In this document: positions 27,129-35,969 of the stretch, one piece after another | Position numbering within the stretch: the stretch's first letter is position 1 | Layout: every line of letters begins with the position of its first letter | Notes under the pieces: model-generated | The model's database searches: none | What the model was told of the DNA's origin: nothing | The model's input: the letters and a program-made list of their open reading frames with translations, nothing else | Translations under genes and position numbers: made by a program | NCBI GenBank assembly: GCA_927910745.1 | Contig: CAKMNX010000028.1 | Coordinates: 53,071-117,070 of the forward strand | From: an uncultured Candidatus Saccharibacteria bacterium | Lineage (GTDB): Bacteria; Patescibacteriota; Saccharimonadia; Saccharimonadales; Saccharimonadaceae | Reading direction: 5' to 3' | DNA: 64,000 nt

Positions 27129-27893
27129 ATGACTCAAACCAAACCAATTATAACGGTGGATGGCCTGACCAAAGCCTATGCCGGCACGCCAGTGGTGGAT
27201 GGGATATCCTTCACGGTTAAGACGGGCGAGATTTTTGGCTTGCTGGGGCCCAACGGCGCTGGTAAGACCACGACGCTGGAGATGCTCGAAGCGCTGCGGT
27301 CGATTGACGCTGGCCGGGCCACCATTGACGGCATTGATGTTGCCAAGCAGCCCAAGCAGATTAAGCAGATTATCGGCATCCAGCTACAGTCGACCACCTT
27401 TTACGATAAGCTGACCCTGCGTGAGCAGCTACGTATGTTTGCCAGCCTCTACGGCCGGCGGGTTGATGCTGATGCGTTGCTAGAGAAGGTGCAGCTTAGT
27501 GCCAAGGCCGGCAGCTATGTCGAGCAGCTCAGTGGTGGGCAAAAGCAGCGCTTTGCGATTGCCGCCACGCTGGTGAATCAGCCCAAGGTGCTGTTTTTGG
27601 ATGAGCCGACGACGGGCCTAGACCCGCAAGCGCGGCGCAACCTGTGGGAGCTGATCAAGACGATTCGCGATGAAGGCATTACCATTGTGCTGACCACCCA
27701 CTATATGGATGAGGCCGAGCTGCTGTGCGACCGCCTAGCGATTATGGATGCGGGCAAAATCATTACCATTGATACGCCGCAGCATCTTATCGAGCAGCTG
27801 CTGGCGCGTGGCTTTACCAAGCAGCAAACGGTCGAGCCCGCCAACTTAGAGGATGTATTTATTGATTTAACCGGCAAGGCCATTCGGGAGTAG
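27129..27893 (+). CDS. ABC-2 type exporter, ATP-binding subunit
   Basis: 254 residues, full-length nucleotide-binding protein. Walker A GPNGAGKTTT, signature LSGGQKQR, Walker B VLFLDEPTTGLD, and the switch His in LTTHYMDEAE. The DrrA/CcmA-like type pairs with ABC-2 permeases for drug, lipid or polysaccharide export. The permease starts directly after its stop codon, so they form an operon. The substrate cannot be told. Confidence 0.92.
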   Translation: MTQTKPIITVDGLTKAYAGTPVVDGISFTVKTGEIFGLLGPNGAGKTTTLEMLEALRSIDAGRATIDGIDVAKQPKQIKQIIGIQLQSTTFYDKLTLREQLRMFASLYGRRVDADALLEKVQLSAKAGSYVEQLSGGQKQRFAIAATLVNQPKVLFLDEPTTGLDPQARRNLWELIKTIRDEGITIVLTTHYMDEAELLCDRLAIMDAGKIITIDTPQHLIEQLLARGFTKQQTVEPANLEDVFIDLTGKAIRE

Positions 27894-29099
27894 ATGATGC
27901 GAGTCAAGACATATTGGATTGGCGTATATGGGCAGGTGCGCGCCCTACAAAAGCGCTTTATGCGCGATGGGATGTCACTGTTTTTTACCTTTTTGTTCCC
28001 GCTGATATTCCTCTTGGTGTTTGGTGTGATTTTTAATAACCAAACCACCAGCTTTGATGTGGCGATTATTAACCACTCGAAGAGCGAATTTGCCAAGCAG
28101 TTTGTGGAGCAAGCCAAGGCAAACAAAGATACGACGCTCAAAGTGAAGGACGTCAAGGATATGCAAGAAGCGCGCGAGAAGCTAAAGCACTCGGAACTCA
28201 GTGGCATCATCGAGTTGCCAGCCGACTTTGGCGAAGCGAAGCCAGCCCAAGCGGGCGCTCCTGGCCAGGGCAGCGGCCAGGGTCAGCAACCTGACACCCC
28301 TCAACCCGGGCAGGGGAATGCCACTGGCCAAACCCAAGTGCGTCCAAGCGGCACTTTGCGCGTGCTTTACGCGAAGGGCTCGGAGCAGTCTGGTAATACG
28401 CTGACGGCTATTATGGGGCAGATTGTTAATGGTATTAATAAGGGTATGGGTCAGCCCGAGCCACCGCTGAAGGTTGCGGGCCAGGCTGTGGGTGATGAGC
28501 AGCTCAAGACCTTCGACTATACCTTTACTGGCCTGCTCGCCTTTAGTTTGCTGAGCATGGGGATCTTTGGCCTGGCTAACCAGATGCCGACGGAGAAGCA
28601 AAAGGGTTCCTACCGGCGTCTTCGGGCGTCGCCCTTTACAGCAGGGCAGCTGATTCTGGCGGTAGGTATCCACTACACGATTGTATCGCTGCTGAGTGCC
28701 GCTATGATGATAGTGGTGGGGATGAGCGTCTTCCACTTCAACATGCGTGGTGACTGGCTACTGGCCGTGCCGTTTCTTACTCTGTCCGCGCTGCTGATGG
28801 TAGGGTTTGGCTTGCTGGTTGGCGGCTGGGCCAAGAATGAGAACCAGTCGGCACCGCTGGGTAACCTGGTAGCCTTCCCGATGATGTTCCTTTCCGGCAC
28901 CTTCTTCCCGTCCTTTACGTTCCCGGAGTGGCTGCGCACGCTGAGCCAGTTCATCCCAATGACACCTGTGACTGATGGTCTGCGCCTCATTATGACCGAG
29001 CACGCCAGCCTGGCAGAGGTGCTGCCGTACGCCGGTGTCATTGGCCTATGGATGCTGGTGGTGTATATAGCGGCGATCAAGCTGTTCCGGTGGGAATAA
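27894..29099 (+). CDS. ABC-2 type exporter, permease subunit
   Basis: 401 residues. One N-terminal membrane helix (about 25-45), a large outside loop, then five C-terminal helices with the ABC-2 motif region (FPMMFLSGTFFPSFTFPEWL). Within the loop, roughly residues 115-145 are very rich in Gln, Gly and Pro (APGQGSGQGQQPDTPQPGQG), which is not typical of the family and is probably a flexible insert. It partners the ATPase just upstream. Confidence 0.88.
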   Translation: MMRVKTYWIGVYGQVRALQKRFMRDGMSLFFTFLFPLIFLLVFGVIFNNQTTSFDVAIINHSKSEFAKQFVEQAKANKDTTLKVKDVKDMQEAREKLKHSELSGIIELPADFGEAKPAQAGAPGQGSGQGQQPDTPQPGQGNATGQTQVRPSGTLRVLYAKGSEQSGNTLTAIMGQIVNGINKGMGQPEPPLKVAGQAVGDEQLKTFDYTFTGLLAFSLLSMGIFGLANQMPTEKQKGSYRRLRASPFTAGQLILAVGIHYTIVSLLSAAMMIVVGMSVFHFNMRGDWLLAVPFLTLSALLMVGFGLLVGGWAKNENQSAPLGNLVAFPMMFLSGTFFPSFTFPEWLRTLSQFIPMTPVTDGLRLIMTEHASLAEVLPYAGVIGLWMLVVYIAAIKLFRWE

Positions 29100-29123
29100 C
29101 GAGATAACGAAAAGAGGAGGGGG

Positions 29124-29711
29124 ATGCGCCGAAGCACGCAGGTGATAATAACAGGGGTGGTTATTGCTATAACCATTAGCCTGGTTGGTGCGGCGTGGTA
29201 TCTTCAGCAGCATCGCCCCCAGCCTGCAAGGCAGACAGACGCTGTAAGGTTTCAGGCGGAGTATCCACGGGTTGCGGCAGATAACCGCTTTGTCTACGCA
29301 CATGACACTACTGTGCTCGATATGCTAGAGCATGGCACTGGCGTGGTGTTTCTTGGCTACCCGCAGTGCCCGTGGTGCCAGCGGCTGAGCGAGTATGTTG
29401 ACCAAGCCGCTCGTGCTGAGGGTATTGCTGCGATTCACTATCTTAATATTCGTCAGGTACGCGCTAGTAAGAACGAGACATACCAAAAGCTGGTGGCGCG
29501 TCTTGCGCCTTACCTCAGCAAGGATGATAACGGTCAACCGCGGATTTTTGTACCTGATGTGATGATCGTAAAGCGCGGGTCGATCGTGTGGCGCTATAAG
29601 GAAGAGCCAACTGGTGATAGTGCTATCACCCCTGATCGCTACTGGACTGCAGAGCGGGCCCAGCGAGCCGTTGCGCAGCTGCGGCGTGCGATGCAGACAA
29701 TGAAGCGCTAG
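29124..29711 (+). CDS. Membrane-anchored thioredoxin-like protein
   Basis: 195 residues: N-terminal anchor helix (about 7-26), then a thioredoxin-like domain with C82-P-W-C85 in FLGYPQCPWCQRL. It resembles thioredoxin-fold proteins of Gram-positive bacteria that handle disulfides outside the cell. It is 24 bases after the ABC permease with a GAGGAGGGG ribosome site, so it may be part of that operon. It is a second exported thiol protein besides the DsbA-like one at 24588. Confidence 0.75.
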   Translation: MRRSTQVIITGVVIAITISLVGAAWYLQQHRPQPARQTDAVRFQAEYPRVAADNRFVYAHDTTVLDMLEHGTGVVFLGYPQCPWCQRLSEYVDQAARAEGIAAIHYLNIRQVRASKNETYQKLVARLAPYLSKDDNGQPRIFVPDVMIVKRGSIVWRYKEEPTGDSAITPDRYWTAERAQRAVAQLRRAMQTMKR

Positions 29712-29769
29712 ACTGGGCGCTATGCAGATAACAAAGAAGAAATACTGCCACTATGACAGAGGAGATAAT

Positions 29770-30078
29770 ATGGCGTATCAATTCATTCAAGATGCCTACC
29801 AAGCGCGGCGTGGTGGATCGTCGCGGGTGCTTGATGTGTGCTGCGAAGGCTGCGCCAAACACGTGACGTTTTACCAAAAGGATGGCCCAGGTTCGCTGCG
29901 GCGCATGTATGTCGACCGTTTTATCGATATGACTCCAGCTGGTGATGAGCTATGCTGCCCGCACTGCCAGCGTGTCCTTGGCATTCTCATCACGTATGCC
30001 AAGGAAAACCGCCTGGCCTATCGGCTTTTTGTCGATGCGGTGACGAAGCGGATTGTGCCGCGTCGGCAGGTAGGGTAG
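29770..30078 (+). CDS. Small zinc-ribbon-like protein
   Basis: 102 residues with two Cys pairs (DVCCEGCAKH and ELCCPHCQRV), suited to bind one zinc. The ribosome site AGAGGAG five bases before ATG 29770 sets the start. No family recognised. It sits close behind the thioredoxin-like gene and is possibly co-transcribed. A nucleic-acid-binding or adaptor role would be a guess. Confidence 0.6.
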   Translation: MAYQFIQDAYQARRGGSSRVLDVCCEGCAKHVTFYQKDGPGSLRRMYVDRFIDMTPAGDELCCPHCQRVLGILITYAKENRLAYRLFVDAVTKRIVPRRQVG

Positions 30079-30099
30079 TGGCCCTACCTGTGCTGGTGC

Positions 30100-30105
30100 T
30101 ATACT
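30100..30105 (+). promoter_or_regulatory. -10 box (leaderless type) of the phosphatase gene
   Basis: TATACT seven bases before ATG 30113. Confidence 0.55.
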
Positions 30106-30112
30106 GAATACC

Positions 30113-30688
30113 ATGATACATACCACGCTTTATTTTGTTCGTCATGGTCAGACAGATGCTAATGTTGCAGCAGCGCGGAGCAATGAAGCTCATGATAGTA
30201 ACGTGCCACTTAATCGCGTTGGAGCGGGGCAAGCTGCTGCGGTTGCGCGTGAGTTGCAGGAGCTTACTCCGGCGGCGATCATCACCTCACCACTGCTGCG
30301 CGCTCGTCAAACAGCGGGGCAGATTGCGATGTATCACCCAACAGTACCGCTGATAGAAATGGCAGACTTAGCGGAGCGATCAATTGGCACGGTAGCCAAT
30401 CGCAGTTGGCACCGGCTGTTTGATGTCGATGAGAACATTCAGCCAGAAGGCGGCGAGTCGGTGCGGGATTTTTTGACGCGGCTCTACCGAGCCTATTGCT
30501 CAATTGCCACGAACTATGCCGGTCAGACGGTCATCGTTGTGGCGCATGGCGGTGGGCACCATGCCTTGTATGCCTATGCTCATGATCTACCATGGCGTGG
30601 CAATATGCGCCGTGAGCTGCTTGATAATGGCGCGGCGCGGCGGTATACAATCTGGCCGCATCCTGTGCCAACGTGTAGTAAGCTATAA
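30113..30688 (+). CDS. Histidine phosphatase family protein (phosphoglycerate mutase-like)
   Basis: 191 residues. It has the RHG catalytic motif (FVRHGQTDAN), followed by the usual pattern: LNRVGAGQAAAVA, SPLLRARQTA, ERSIG and the second catalytic His in VVAHGGGHHAL. The family dephosphorylates small metabolites or proteins; the substrate cannot be told. It converges with the DUF488 gene. Confidence 0.88.
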   Translation: MIHTTLYFVRHGQTDANVAAARSNEAHDSNVPLNRVGAGQAAAVARELQELTPAAIITSPLLRARQTAGQIAMYHPTVPLIEMADLAERSIGTVANRSWHRLFDVDENIQPEGGESVRDFLTRLYRAYCSIATNYAGQTVIVVAHGGGHHALYAYAHDLPWRGNMRRELLDNGAARRYTIWPHPVPTCSKL

Positions 30689-30705
30689 GAGCCCAAAGCG
30701 CCTGA

Positions 30706-31059
30706 TCACTGGGTGCGTTCTAACCACTGTTTTAGTACGACTGCCTGGTTATGCTCTGTATCCTTTGCGCCGTATACTAGCGTCACAACAGGGTGATTAG
30801 ACCAGGCATTTTTTGCTGCAGCGGCAGCTGGATTGGTATCGAGCTCTTTTTTATAACGTGCTGAAAACTCTGTAAACTTTTCTGGATCATGGTGAAACCA
30901 GTGGCGTAGCTCGTTGGTTGGTGTAATGTCCTTTGCCCACTCCTCAAGTGCTGCGTGTTCTTTGCTGATGCCTCGTGGCCAGAGTTGATCGACCAGGACA
31001 CGATAGCCATCGCTTGGTGTCGCTGATTCGTAGATTCGCGTAATTTTGTAGATGGTCAT
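30706..31059 (-). CDS. DUF488 family protein
   Basis: 117 residues. Typical DUF488 pattern: start KITRIYESATPSDGYRVLVD, then LWPRGISKE, WFHHDP and a C-terminal VTLVYGAKDTEHNQAVVL. The length is standard. The function of the family is unknown. Confidence 0.88.
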   Translation of the reverse strand: MTIYKITRIYESATPSDGYRVLVDQLWPRGISKEHAALEEWAKDITPTNELRHWFHHDPEKFTEFSARYKKELDTNPAAAAAKNAWSNHPVVTLVYGAKDTEHNQAVVLKQWLERTQ

Positions 31060-31145
31060 ACTACCTCTCGTGCTATTGTAGCACGGAAGGCAATCTTAAG
31101 AAGGTGAGATGGCGATCGTATGGCGAGTAAAACGGTATAGATGAT

Positions 31146-32813
31146 TTACGTATCGTCCTTGTTTGCGGTCAAGGTGCGCTGAGGCAAGAAGAGGGCAACA
31201 AGGAAGCCTGTGGCCATAAGCGCGGCGCTGATGATAAAAATCTGGTGCAAGGAGTCGCTAAAGGCGTTGAGAATGCGAGTCGTGTAGTCGTCTTGCTGTT
31301 GGCTTAGCTGCTGCTGGGCACGTGCGCGAGCTGGAGCAGGCAGACGAGCCATGCCTTTGGCTGCACCCTGGCTAATGGCGTCGCGCTGGCTGTTGATACG
31401 GAGCAGAGTATCGGCGTTGAGATCGCCATCAAGCTGCCGAGCGGCCTGTGGTGTGTGGCGCAGCGTCTGGATATAAGGAATCTGATTGACATTGCCGAGG
31501 CTGTGTAGAATGCCACTAGTGAGCACGCCCGCAAAGATAGCCGTCCCCACCGTCGAGCCAAGCCCGCGGAAGAGCTGTACGCTCGAGGTGGCAGCACCAA
31601 GATCCTGCTGGCGGAATTCATTTTGCACGGCGAGAGTAAGGATGGGCATACACATCCCCATGCCAAAGCCAGCTATAGTCATGATGATTGCCTCGTGCCA
31701 GTAAGGAGAAGTGGGCTGGAGTGTGATAAGCGAGAGAATACTTGCTGCGGTGATGGCGCAGCCGATGACTATATAGCGCTTGTATACACCTGTCCGGCTG
31801 ATGAGTTGCCCCACACCAATAGAGCTGATCATCATCCCGCCCACCATTGGCAAGAGCATCAGGCCAGCCTGCGAGGCAGTCGCACCAAAGACTTGCTGAT
31901 TAAACTGCGTGAGGTAGAGGATTGCTCCGAGAAAAGCGGCACCGAAGAGCAGGCTAATGAGCATAATCAGGCGGTAGGTGGGGTTGCGGAAGAAGCGGAG
32001 AGGGAGGATAGGCTGGGCGGCTTTGCGCTCAAGCCAGAGGAAGATACCACTTGCAAGGGCGGCAATAGCCAGCAGTACACCCTTGATGAAGGTAAGGCTC
32101 ATGCCATGGTCGATGACGCTCTTAAAGACCATCTCTGTATTATCTACTGCCAAGACAAGTGCCGCCAGAGCAATGGTGATAAAAAGAGCGCCAAGATAGT
32201 CTGGCTTGTGCTGGCTGTCGTGCTTAATCTGTGGGCAATAGCGGATGATGAGAGCAGTGGCGATGATGCCAATGGGCACATTGATAAAGAATGTCCAGCG
32301 CCAGTTGGTTGTGACACCAAAGATAGTCGCACCATCGGTTAGCCAGCCACCAAGCAATGGCCCTGCTACCGAGCTCATACCAAAGGTCGCACCGATGAGC
32401 CCCTGCCAGCGGCCCCGCTCCTTAGGCGTAAAGAGATCGCCGACAATAGTAAAGGCGTTGGCGGTGATAATGCCGCCACCAATTCCTTGCAGCGCCCGCC
32501 ACGCAATGAGCCATTCCACGGTTGGTGCGATACCGCTGAGCAAGGAGCCAACGGTAAAAATTGCCACGCCACTGAGCAAAAGTGGCTTGCGGCCATACAT
32601 GTCGCTTAGCTTACCGGCTAGCGGCACTGTCACAGTGGTGGTGAGCATATAGGCAGTAACGATAAAGCCAAGAGAGGAGAAGCTATTGAATTCCTTGACG
32701 ATCGCGCCCAGTGCCGTCGCCACGATGGTTTGGTCGAGCGCCACGAGAAAGAGGGCGCTCATCACGGCAAGCATGACGATGAGTTTGTGACGTTGGGGCA
32801 GATGATGGAGCAT
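31146..32813 (-). CDS. MFS drug exporter, 14-helix DHA2 (EmrB/QacA) family
   Basis: 555 residues, many membrane helices. Motifs: ALDQTIVATALGAI in helix 1, the loop 2-3 motif GKLSDMYGRKP, and GWRWTF-like NWRWTFFINVPIG in helix 6. A long extracytoplasmic loop near 440-510 precedes the last helix, as in DHA2 proteins. It probably exports toxic compounds with the proton gradient. The gene stands alone; its regulator is not evident. Confidence 0.92.
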   Translation of the reverse strand: MLHHLPQRHKLIVMLAVMSALFLVALDQTIVATALGAIVKEFNSFSSLGFIVTAYMLTTTVTVPLAGKLSDMYGRKPLLLSGVAIFTVGSLLSGIAPTVEWLIAWRALQGIGGGIITANAFTIVGDLFTPKERGRWQGLIGATFGMSSVAGPLLGGWLTDGATIFGVTTNWRWTFFINVPIGIIATALIIRYCPQIKHDSQHKPDYLGALFITIALAALVLAVDNTEMVFKSVIDHGMSLTFIKGVLLAIAALASGIFLWLERKAAQPILPLRFFRNPTYRLIMLISLLFGAAFLGAILYLTQFNQQVFGATASQAGLMLLPMVGGMMISSIGVGQLISRTGVYKRYIVIGCAITAASILSLITLQPTSPYWHEAIIMTIAGFGMGMCMPILTLAVQNEFRQQDLGAATSSVQLFRGLGSTVGTAIFAGVLTSGILHSLGNVNQIPYIQTLRHTPQAARQLDGDLNADTLLRINSQRDAISQGAAKGMARLPAPARARAQQQLSQQQDDYTTRILNAFSDSLHQIFIISAALMATGFLVALFLPQRTLTANKDDT

Positions 32814-32940
32814 AGAATTCCTTGGTTTAGTGATTTAATATTTCCAGTGTGAAGCAGGGCAATGACGAGCTTACGTTTGATGCTGAGAGAACTACTGGCC
32901 AAATACGCTATGATACGCCGAATAGAATTGTTTGTCAATT

Positions 32941-33408
32941 TTATGCCAAGGAGCTTAGACACTGTACTGGCTGATTGTGGGCGATGAGCTGCGCCAGATC
33001 GACCTCGGCAAGGAAGTGAGGTAAAATTGGGTACTGCTGCGGGCTAATGAAGCCACACTCGGCAACCTCTGCTAAGCCGTGCGTTGTGGCAGCAAGGTCA
33101 ATCGACTGGTAGTCTTGCCAGTTGGTGATGTGAAACAAGAACTCAAGCTGCTCCCGTGGCTCGTTAGCCGCCAGCGTAGCAATCGCAAACTGCTGGACGA
33201 AGAGCAGCCGGCCAATTGCTGGCTCAACGCCAGTTTCTTCGATCATCTCTCGCCGCAAACCATCCAATACGCTCTCGCCCAGCTCTAGCCCACCGCCCGG
33301 TGTGCACCAAAAATCTCGGCCGTCGCCAGTGCGTGCTGTTAAGCGCTGGCAAAAGAGCTCACCCTTGTCGTTAATGATAATTCCGCGTACGTTGATGCGT
33401 CTGTGCAT
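32941..33408 (-). CDS. Nudix hydrolase
   Basis: 155 residues. The Nudix box is complete: GGGLELGESVLDGLRREMIEETGVEP (G-x5-E-x7-RE-x2-EE-x-G; written here by its pattern). It hydrolyses nucleoside diphosphates linked to another group; the exact substrate is unknown. A GGAGG ribosome site precedes ATG 33408. Confidence 0.88.
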   Translation of the reverse strand: MHRRINVRGIIINDKGELFCQRLTARTGDGRDFWCTPGGGLELGESVLDGLRREMIEETGVEPAIGRLLFVQQFAIATLAANEPREQLEFLFHITNWQDYQSIDLAATTHGLAEVAECGFISPQQYPILPHFLAEVDLAQLIAHNQPVQCLSSLA

Positions 33409-33510
33409 AGTGCCTCCGGTGATTGATATGACTTATGGATGATGTCCTGTATTTATTTTACGCTAAAAATGATATATTGCGTGCTTAGGTAGCAGGCTTA
33501 CTCACTTCTC

Positions 33511-33549
33511 TTGATTTTCCCATTAGCACTCGCTATACTAGAGTGCTAG
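33511..33549 (+). promoter_or_regulatory. CIRCE operator and promoter of groES-groEL
   Basis: -35 TTGATT (33511-33516), 17-base spacer, -10 TATACT (33534-33539). The -10 lies in the nine-base centre of a CIRCE inverted repeat TTAGCACTC-N9-GAGTGCTAG (33523-33549), one base off the consensus. HrcA would block polymerase here; hrcA is not in the window. Confidence 0.92.
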
Positions 33550-33603
33550 AAGCGCCTTGATTGATACCGGGCGCGGTGATAAGTATTAAGAAAGGGGTAA
33601 CCA

Positions 33604-33870
33604 ATGAGTTCACCAATTAAGCCAATGGCGCATTTCGTCGTGGCGGTTAAGGAGAAAAAGCCAGAGAAGACTGCCAGCGGGATCTTTTTGCCCGAGTCGG
33701 CTCAGGAGAAGTCGGAAGCTGCCAAGGTGATTGCTGTTGGATCGGCAGTAGAAGATGTCGTAGTCGACGCGCGGGTGGTTTACAAGAACTACGCAGCTAC
33801 CACCATTAAGCTCGACAAAGAAGAGTATTTGATTATCAAGGACGAGGATATCCTCGCGACAGTAGAATAG
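33604..33870 (+). CDS. groES: Co-chaperonin GroES
   Basis: 88 residues, the lid of the GroEL cage. The sequence follows GroES: PMAHFVVAVKEKKPEKTASGIFLPESAQEK (mobile loop region) and the C-terminal EEYLIIKDEDILATVE. It is somewhat shorter than the 95-97 residues usual in other bacteria. First gene of the CIRCE-controlled operon, with a GAAAGGGG ribosome site. Confidence 0.95.
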   Translation: MSSPIKPMAHFVVAVKEKKPEKTASGIFLPESAQEKSEAAKVIAVGSAVEDVVVDARVVYKNYAATTIKLDKEEYLIIKDEDILATVE

Positions 33871-33882
33871 GAGAACTAGTCT

Positions 33883-35527
33883 ATGGCAAAAAAAAGTATT
33901 TTACGATGAAGATGCGCGCCGCCGAATTTTGGGCGGGGCAGAGATTCTCTACAACGCAGTGAAGACAACGATGGGGCCAAAGGGCCGCAATGTCGTCATC
34001 GGCAAAAGCTACGGTGGCCCGAGTGTCACGCACGATGGTGTGACAGTAGCCAAAGGTATCGACATCGAGGATGTTGATGATGAAACACTGGGCTTTAAGG
34101 TGGGGGCAGAGCTCATCAAGCAAGCCGCCAACAAAATGAACGACGTGGCTGGTGATGGCACGACCACCGTGACGGTTTTGACCTACCATATCCTCAGTGA
34201 GGCGAACAAGCTGATTGCTGCTGGTCACAACCCAATGCTGCTGCGCAAGGGTCTGGAGCGCGCTGCGGCAGAGGTCACAGCGGCTTTGAGCGAGCAGGCA
34301 GAAGACATTCGCAATGACGAAACACGCGTCGCAGAGGTGGCAACTATCTCGGCGGGTGATGACGCAATTGGCCGGCTGATTGCTGATGTAATGGAGAAAA
34401 TCGGGCCCAATGGTGTGGTGACGGTTGAGGAAGGCCGCGGCCTTGAGCTAGAGAGCGAAGTGGTCGAGGGCTTTACCGTTCAGCGCGGCTTCGTCAGCCC
34501 GTACATGGCGACAGATACGAAGCGAATGGAAGCGGTGTACGATAAGCCAGCTATTGTTATTACCGACAAGAAGATTTCTTCGGCGCAAGAGTTCGTTCCA
34601 CTGCTTGAGATGATTGCTCAGAGTGGGAAGAAAGATCTCGTCTTGATTGCTGACGATGTGGATGGCGAAGCGCTTGGCCTGCTTGTGCTGAACCGCCTCA
34701 AGGGTGCTTTTAATACCCTGGCTATTAAAGCGCCGAGCGATAAGGACGTCCTCTACGATATTGCTGCTCTGGTGGGCGCAACGGTTATTACCGAGGATAC
34801 TGGTATGAGCTTTGATACGGTTGGCCCTGATGTGGTCGGTTCGGCTCGCAAGGTGATTGCTACCAAGGATTTGACAACGATCGTTGAAGGGGCTGGTGCG
34901 AAGTCGGCAGTTGATGCCCGGATTGACCAGATTGCCGTTGAAATTGCCAATAGCACAAGTGACTACACCAAGAACAATCTCGTCAAGCGCCAAGCTGCCC
35001 TGACTGGCCAAGTGGCGGTGATTAAGGTCGGTGGGGCAACCGAGACCGAGATCGAAGAGAAGAAATACCGCGTTGATGATGCGGTGGCTGCTGTTAAGGC
35101 CGCTCTGGCTGAGGGTGTTGTGCCTGGTGGCGGGGTGACACTGGTCAATCTTGCAACGAGCTACACCCACGCTGGTGATGCCGATGCGTCGGTGACTGCC
35201 GGTGAGGATTTGCTCATTCACGCGCTCGAGCAACCATTCCGCATTCTGCTGACCAACTCTGGCCTCAATGCCGATGAGTGGCTGCCACAGGTGAAGGCAG
35301 CGCAGCCTGGCTTTGGTATTAACGTTAACACACCAGGCGAGCTGATCGATCTCAAAGCAGCTGGCGTGGTTGATCCTGTCCGTGTTACCAAGGAAGCACT
35401 GCAAAATGCTGCGTCCATCGCTGGCACCGCAATGACGATGGGTGCGCTCGTCGTCGACCTGCCTGAGAAGGAAGCGGCAAGCCCAGCTGGTATGCCTGGC
35501 ATGGGTGGCGGTATGGGTATGTACTAG
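33883..35527 (+). CDS. groEL: Chaperonin GroEL (apparent frameshift at codon 4-5)
   Basis: The folding chamber of the GroES/GroEL system. Reading from ATG 33883 gives MAKK and then goes out of frame at an A8 run (33888-33895). With seven As the protein begins MAKKVFYDEDARRRILGGAE, the normal GroEL start, and continues intact for about 547 residues to the GMPGMGGGMGMY tail. Nucleotide-binding GDGTTT and other conserved parts are present. A chaperonin should not be broken, so the extra A is probably a sequence error; slippage on the A8 run during transcription is the biological alternative. It is 12 bases after groES. Confidence 0.93.
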
Positions 35528-35550
35528 GCCTCGTCCTGCCTCGTTCTCCA

Positions 35551-35578
35551 AAACCCACCACGGCTGTGGTGGGTTTTT
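35551..35578 (+). terminator. Terminator of groES-groEL
   Basis: Perfect 11-bp stem AAACCCACCAC/GTGGTGGGTTT with loop GGCT, followed by Ts. Confidence 0.9.
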
Positions 35579-35596
35579 AATTCGGGAGAGAATCGG

Positions 35597-35625
35597 TTGA
35601 CAGATACCCCTAGGGGGTATACCAT
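35597..35625 (+). promoter_or_regulatory. CsoR-type copper operator overlapping the csoR-ATPase promoter
   Basis: -35 TTGACA (35597-35602), 17-base spacer, -10 TACCAT (35620-35625). Between them lies the dyad ATACCCC-TAG-GGGGTAT (35604-35620), the G-tract pattern of CsoR operators. Binding of apo-CsoR would cover the promoter. Confidence 0.85.
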
Positions 35626-35631
35626 AGGAGT

Positions 35632-35910
35632 ATGAGCAAAGATATTACCAGACGAGCATTACACCGTATCAAAATTATGAAGGGCCAGCTGGAGGGGTTA
35701 GAAAAGCGTGTGGCCGACGATGCTTACTGTATGGACATCATCATCCAGAGTCTGTCCATTCAGAAGTCGCTGGCATCGCTGAACAAGCTGATGGTCAAGC
35801 AGCATCTCGAGATGCATGTGGCTGAGATGTTGGCGTCAAGCGATACGAAGCAGCGCGATAAGGCGCTCAAAGAGCTCGACCAGCTCTATGACCTGACGAA
35901 CATCCGCTAG
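35632..35910 (+). CDS. csoR: CsoR-family metal-sensing repressor
   Basis: 92 residues, all-helical. Family features: RRALHRIKIMKGQLEGLEKRV, Y32-C33, and QH58LEMH62. In classic CsoR the copper ligands are Cys-x24-His-x3-Cys; here the spacing is exact but the third ligand is His (C33, H58, H62). The copper-type operator upstream and the copper-type ATPase downstream support copper sensing, but the changed ligand might alter affinity or metal choice. It represses its own operon by inference. Confidence 0.9.
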   Translation: MSKDITRRALHRIKIMKGQLEGLEKRVADDAYCMDIIIQSLSIQKSLASLNKLMVKQHLEMHVAEMLASSDTKQRDKALKELDQLYDLTNIR

Positions 35911-35969
35911 CAGCAAGCGGATATAAGAATGGAAAGGATAATACGGTGCGTCGCACCGAGGAGTTTGTT

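Noticed and set aside
31623..32342. Plus-strand ORF of 239 codons
   Set aside because: Antisense to the MFS exporter, which shows clear motifs.
34448..35551. Minus-strand ORF of 367 codons
   Set aside because: Antisense to groEL. No domain pattern.
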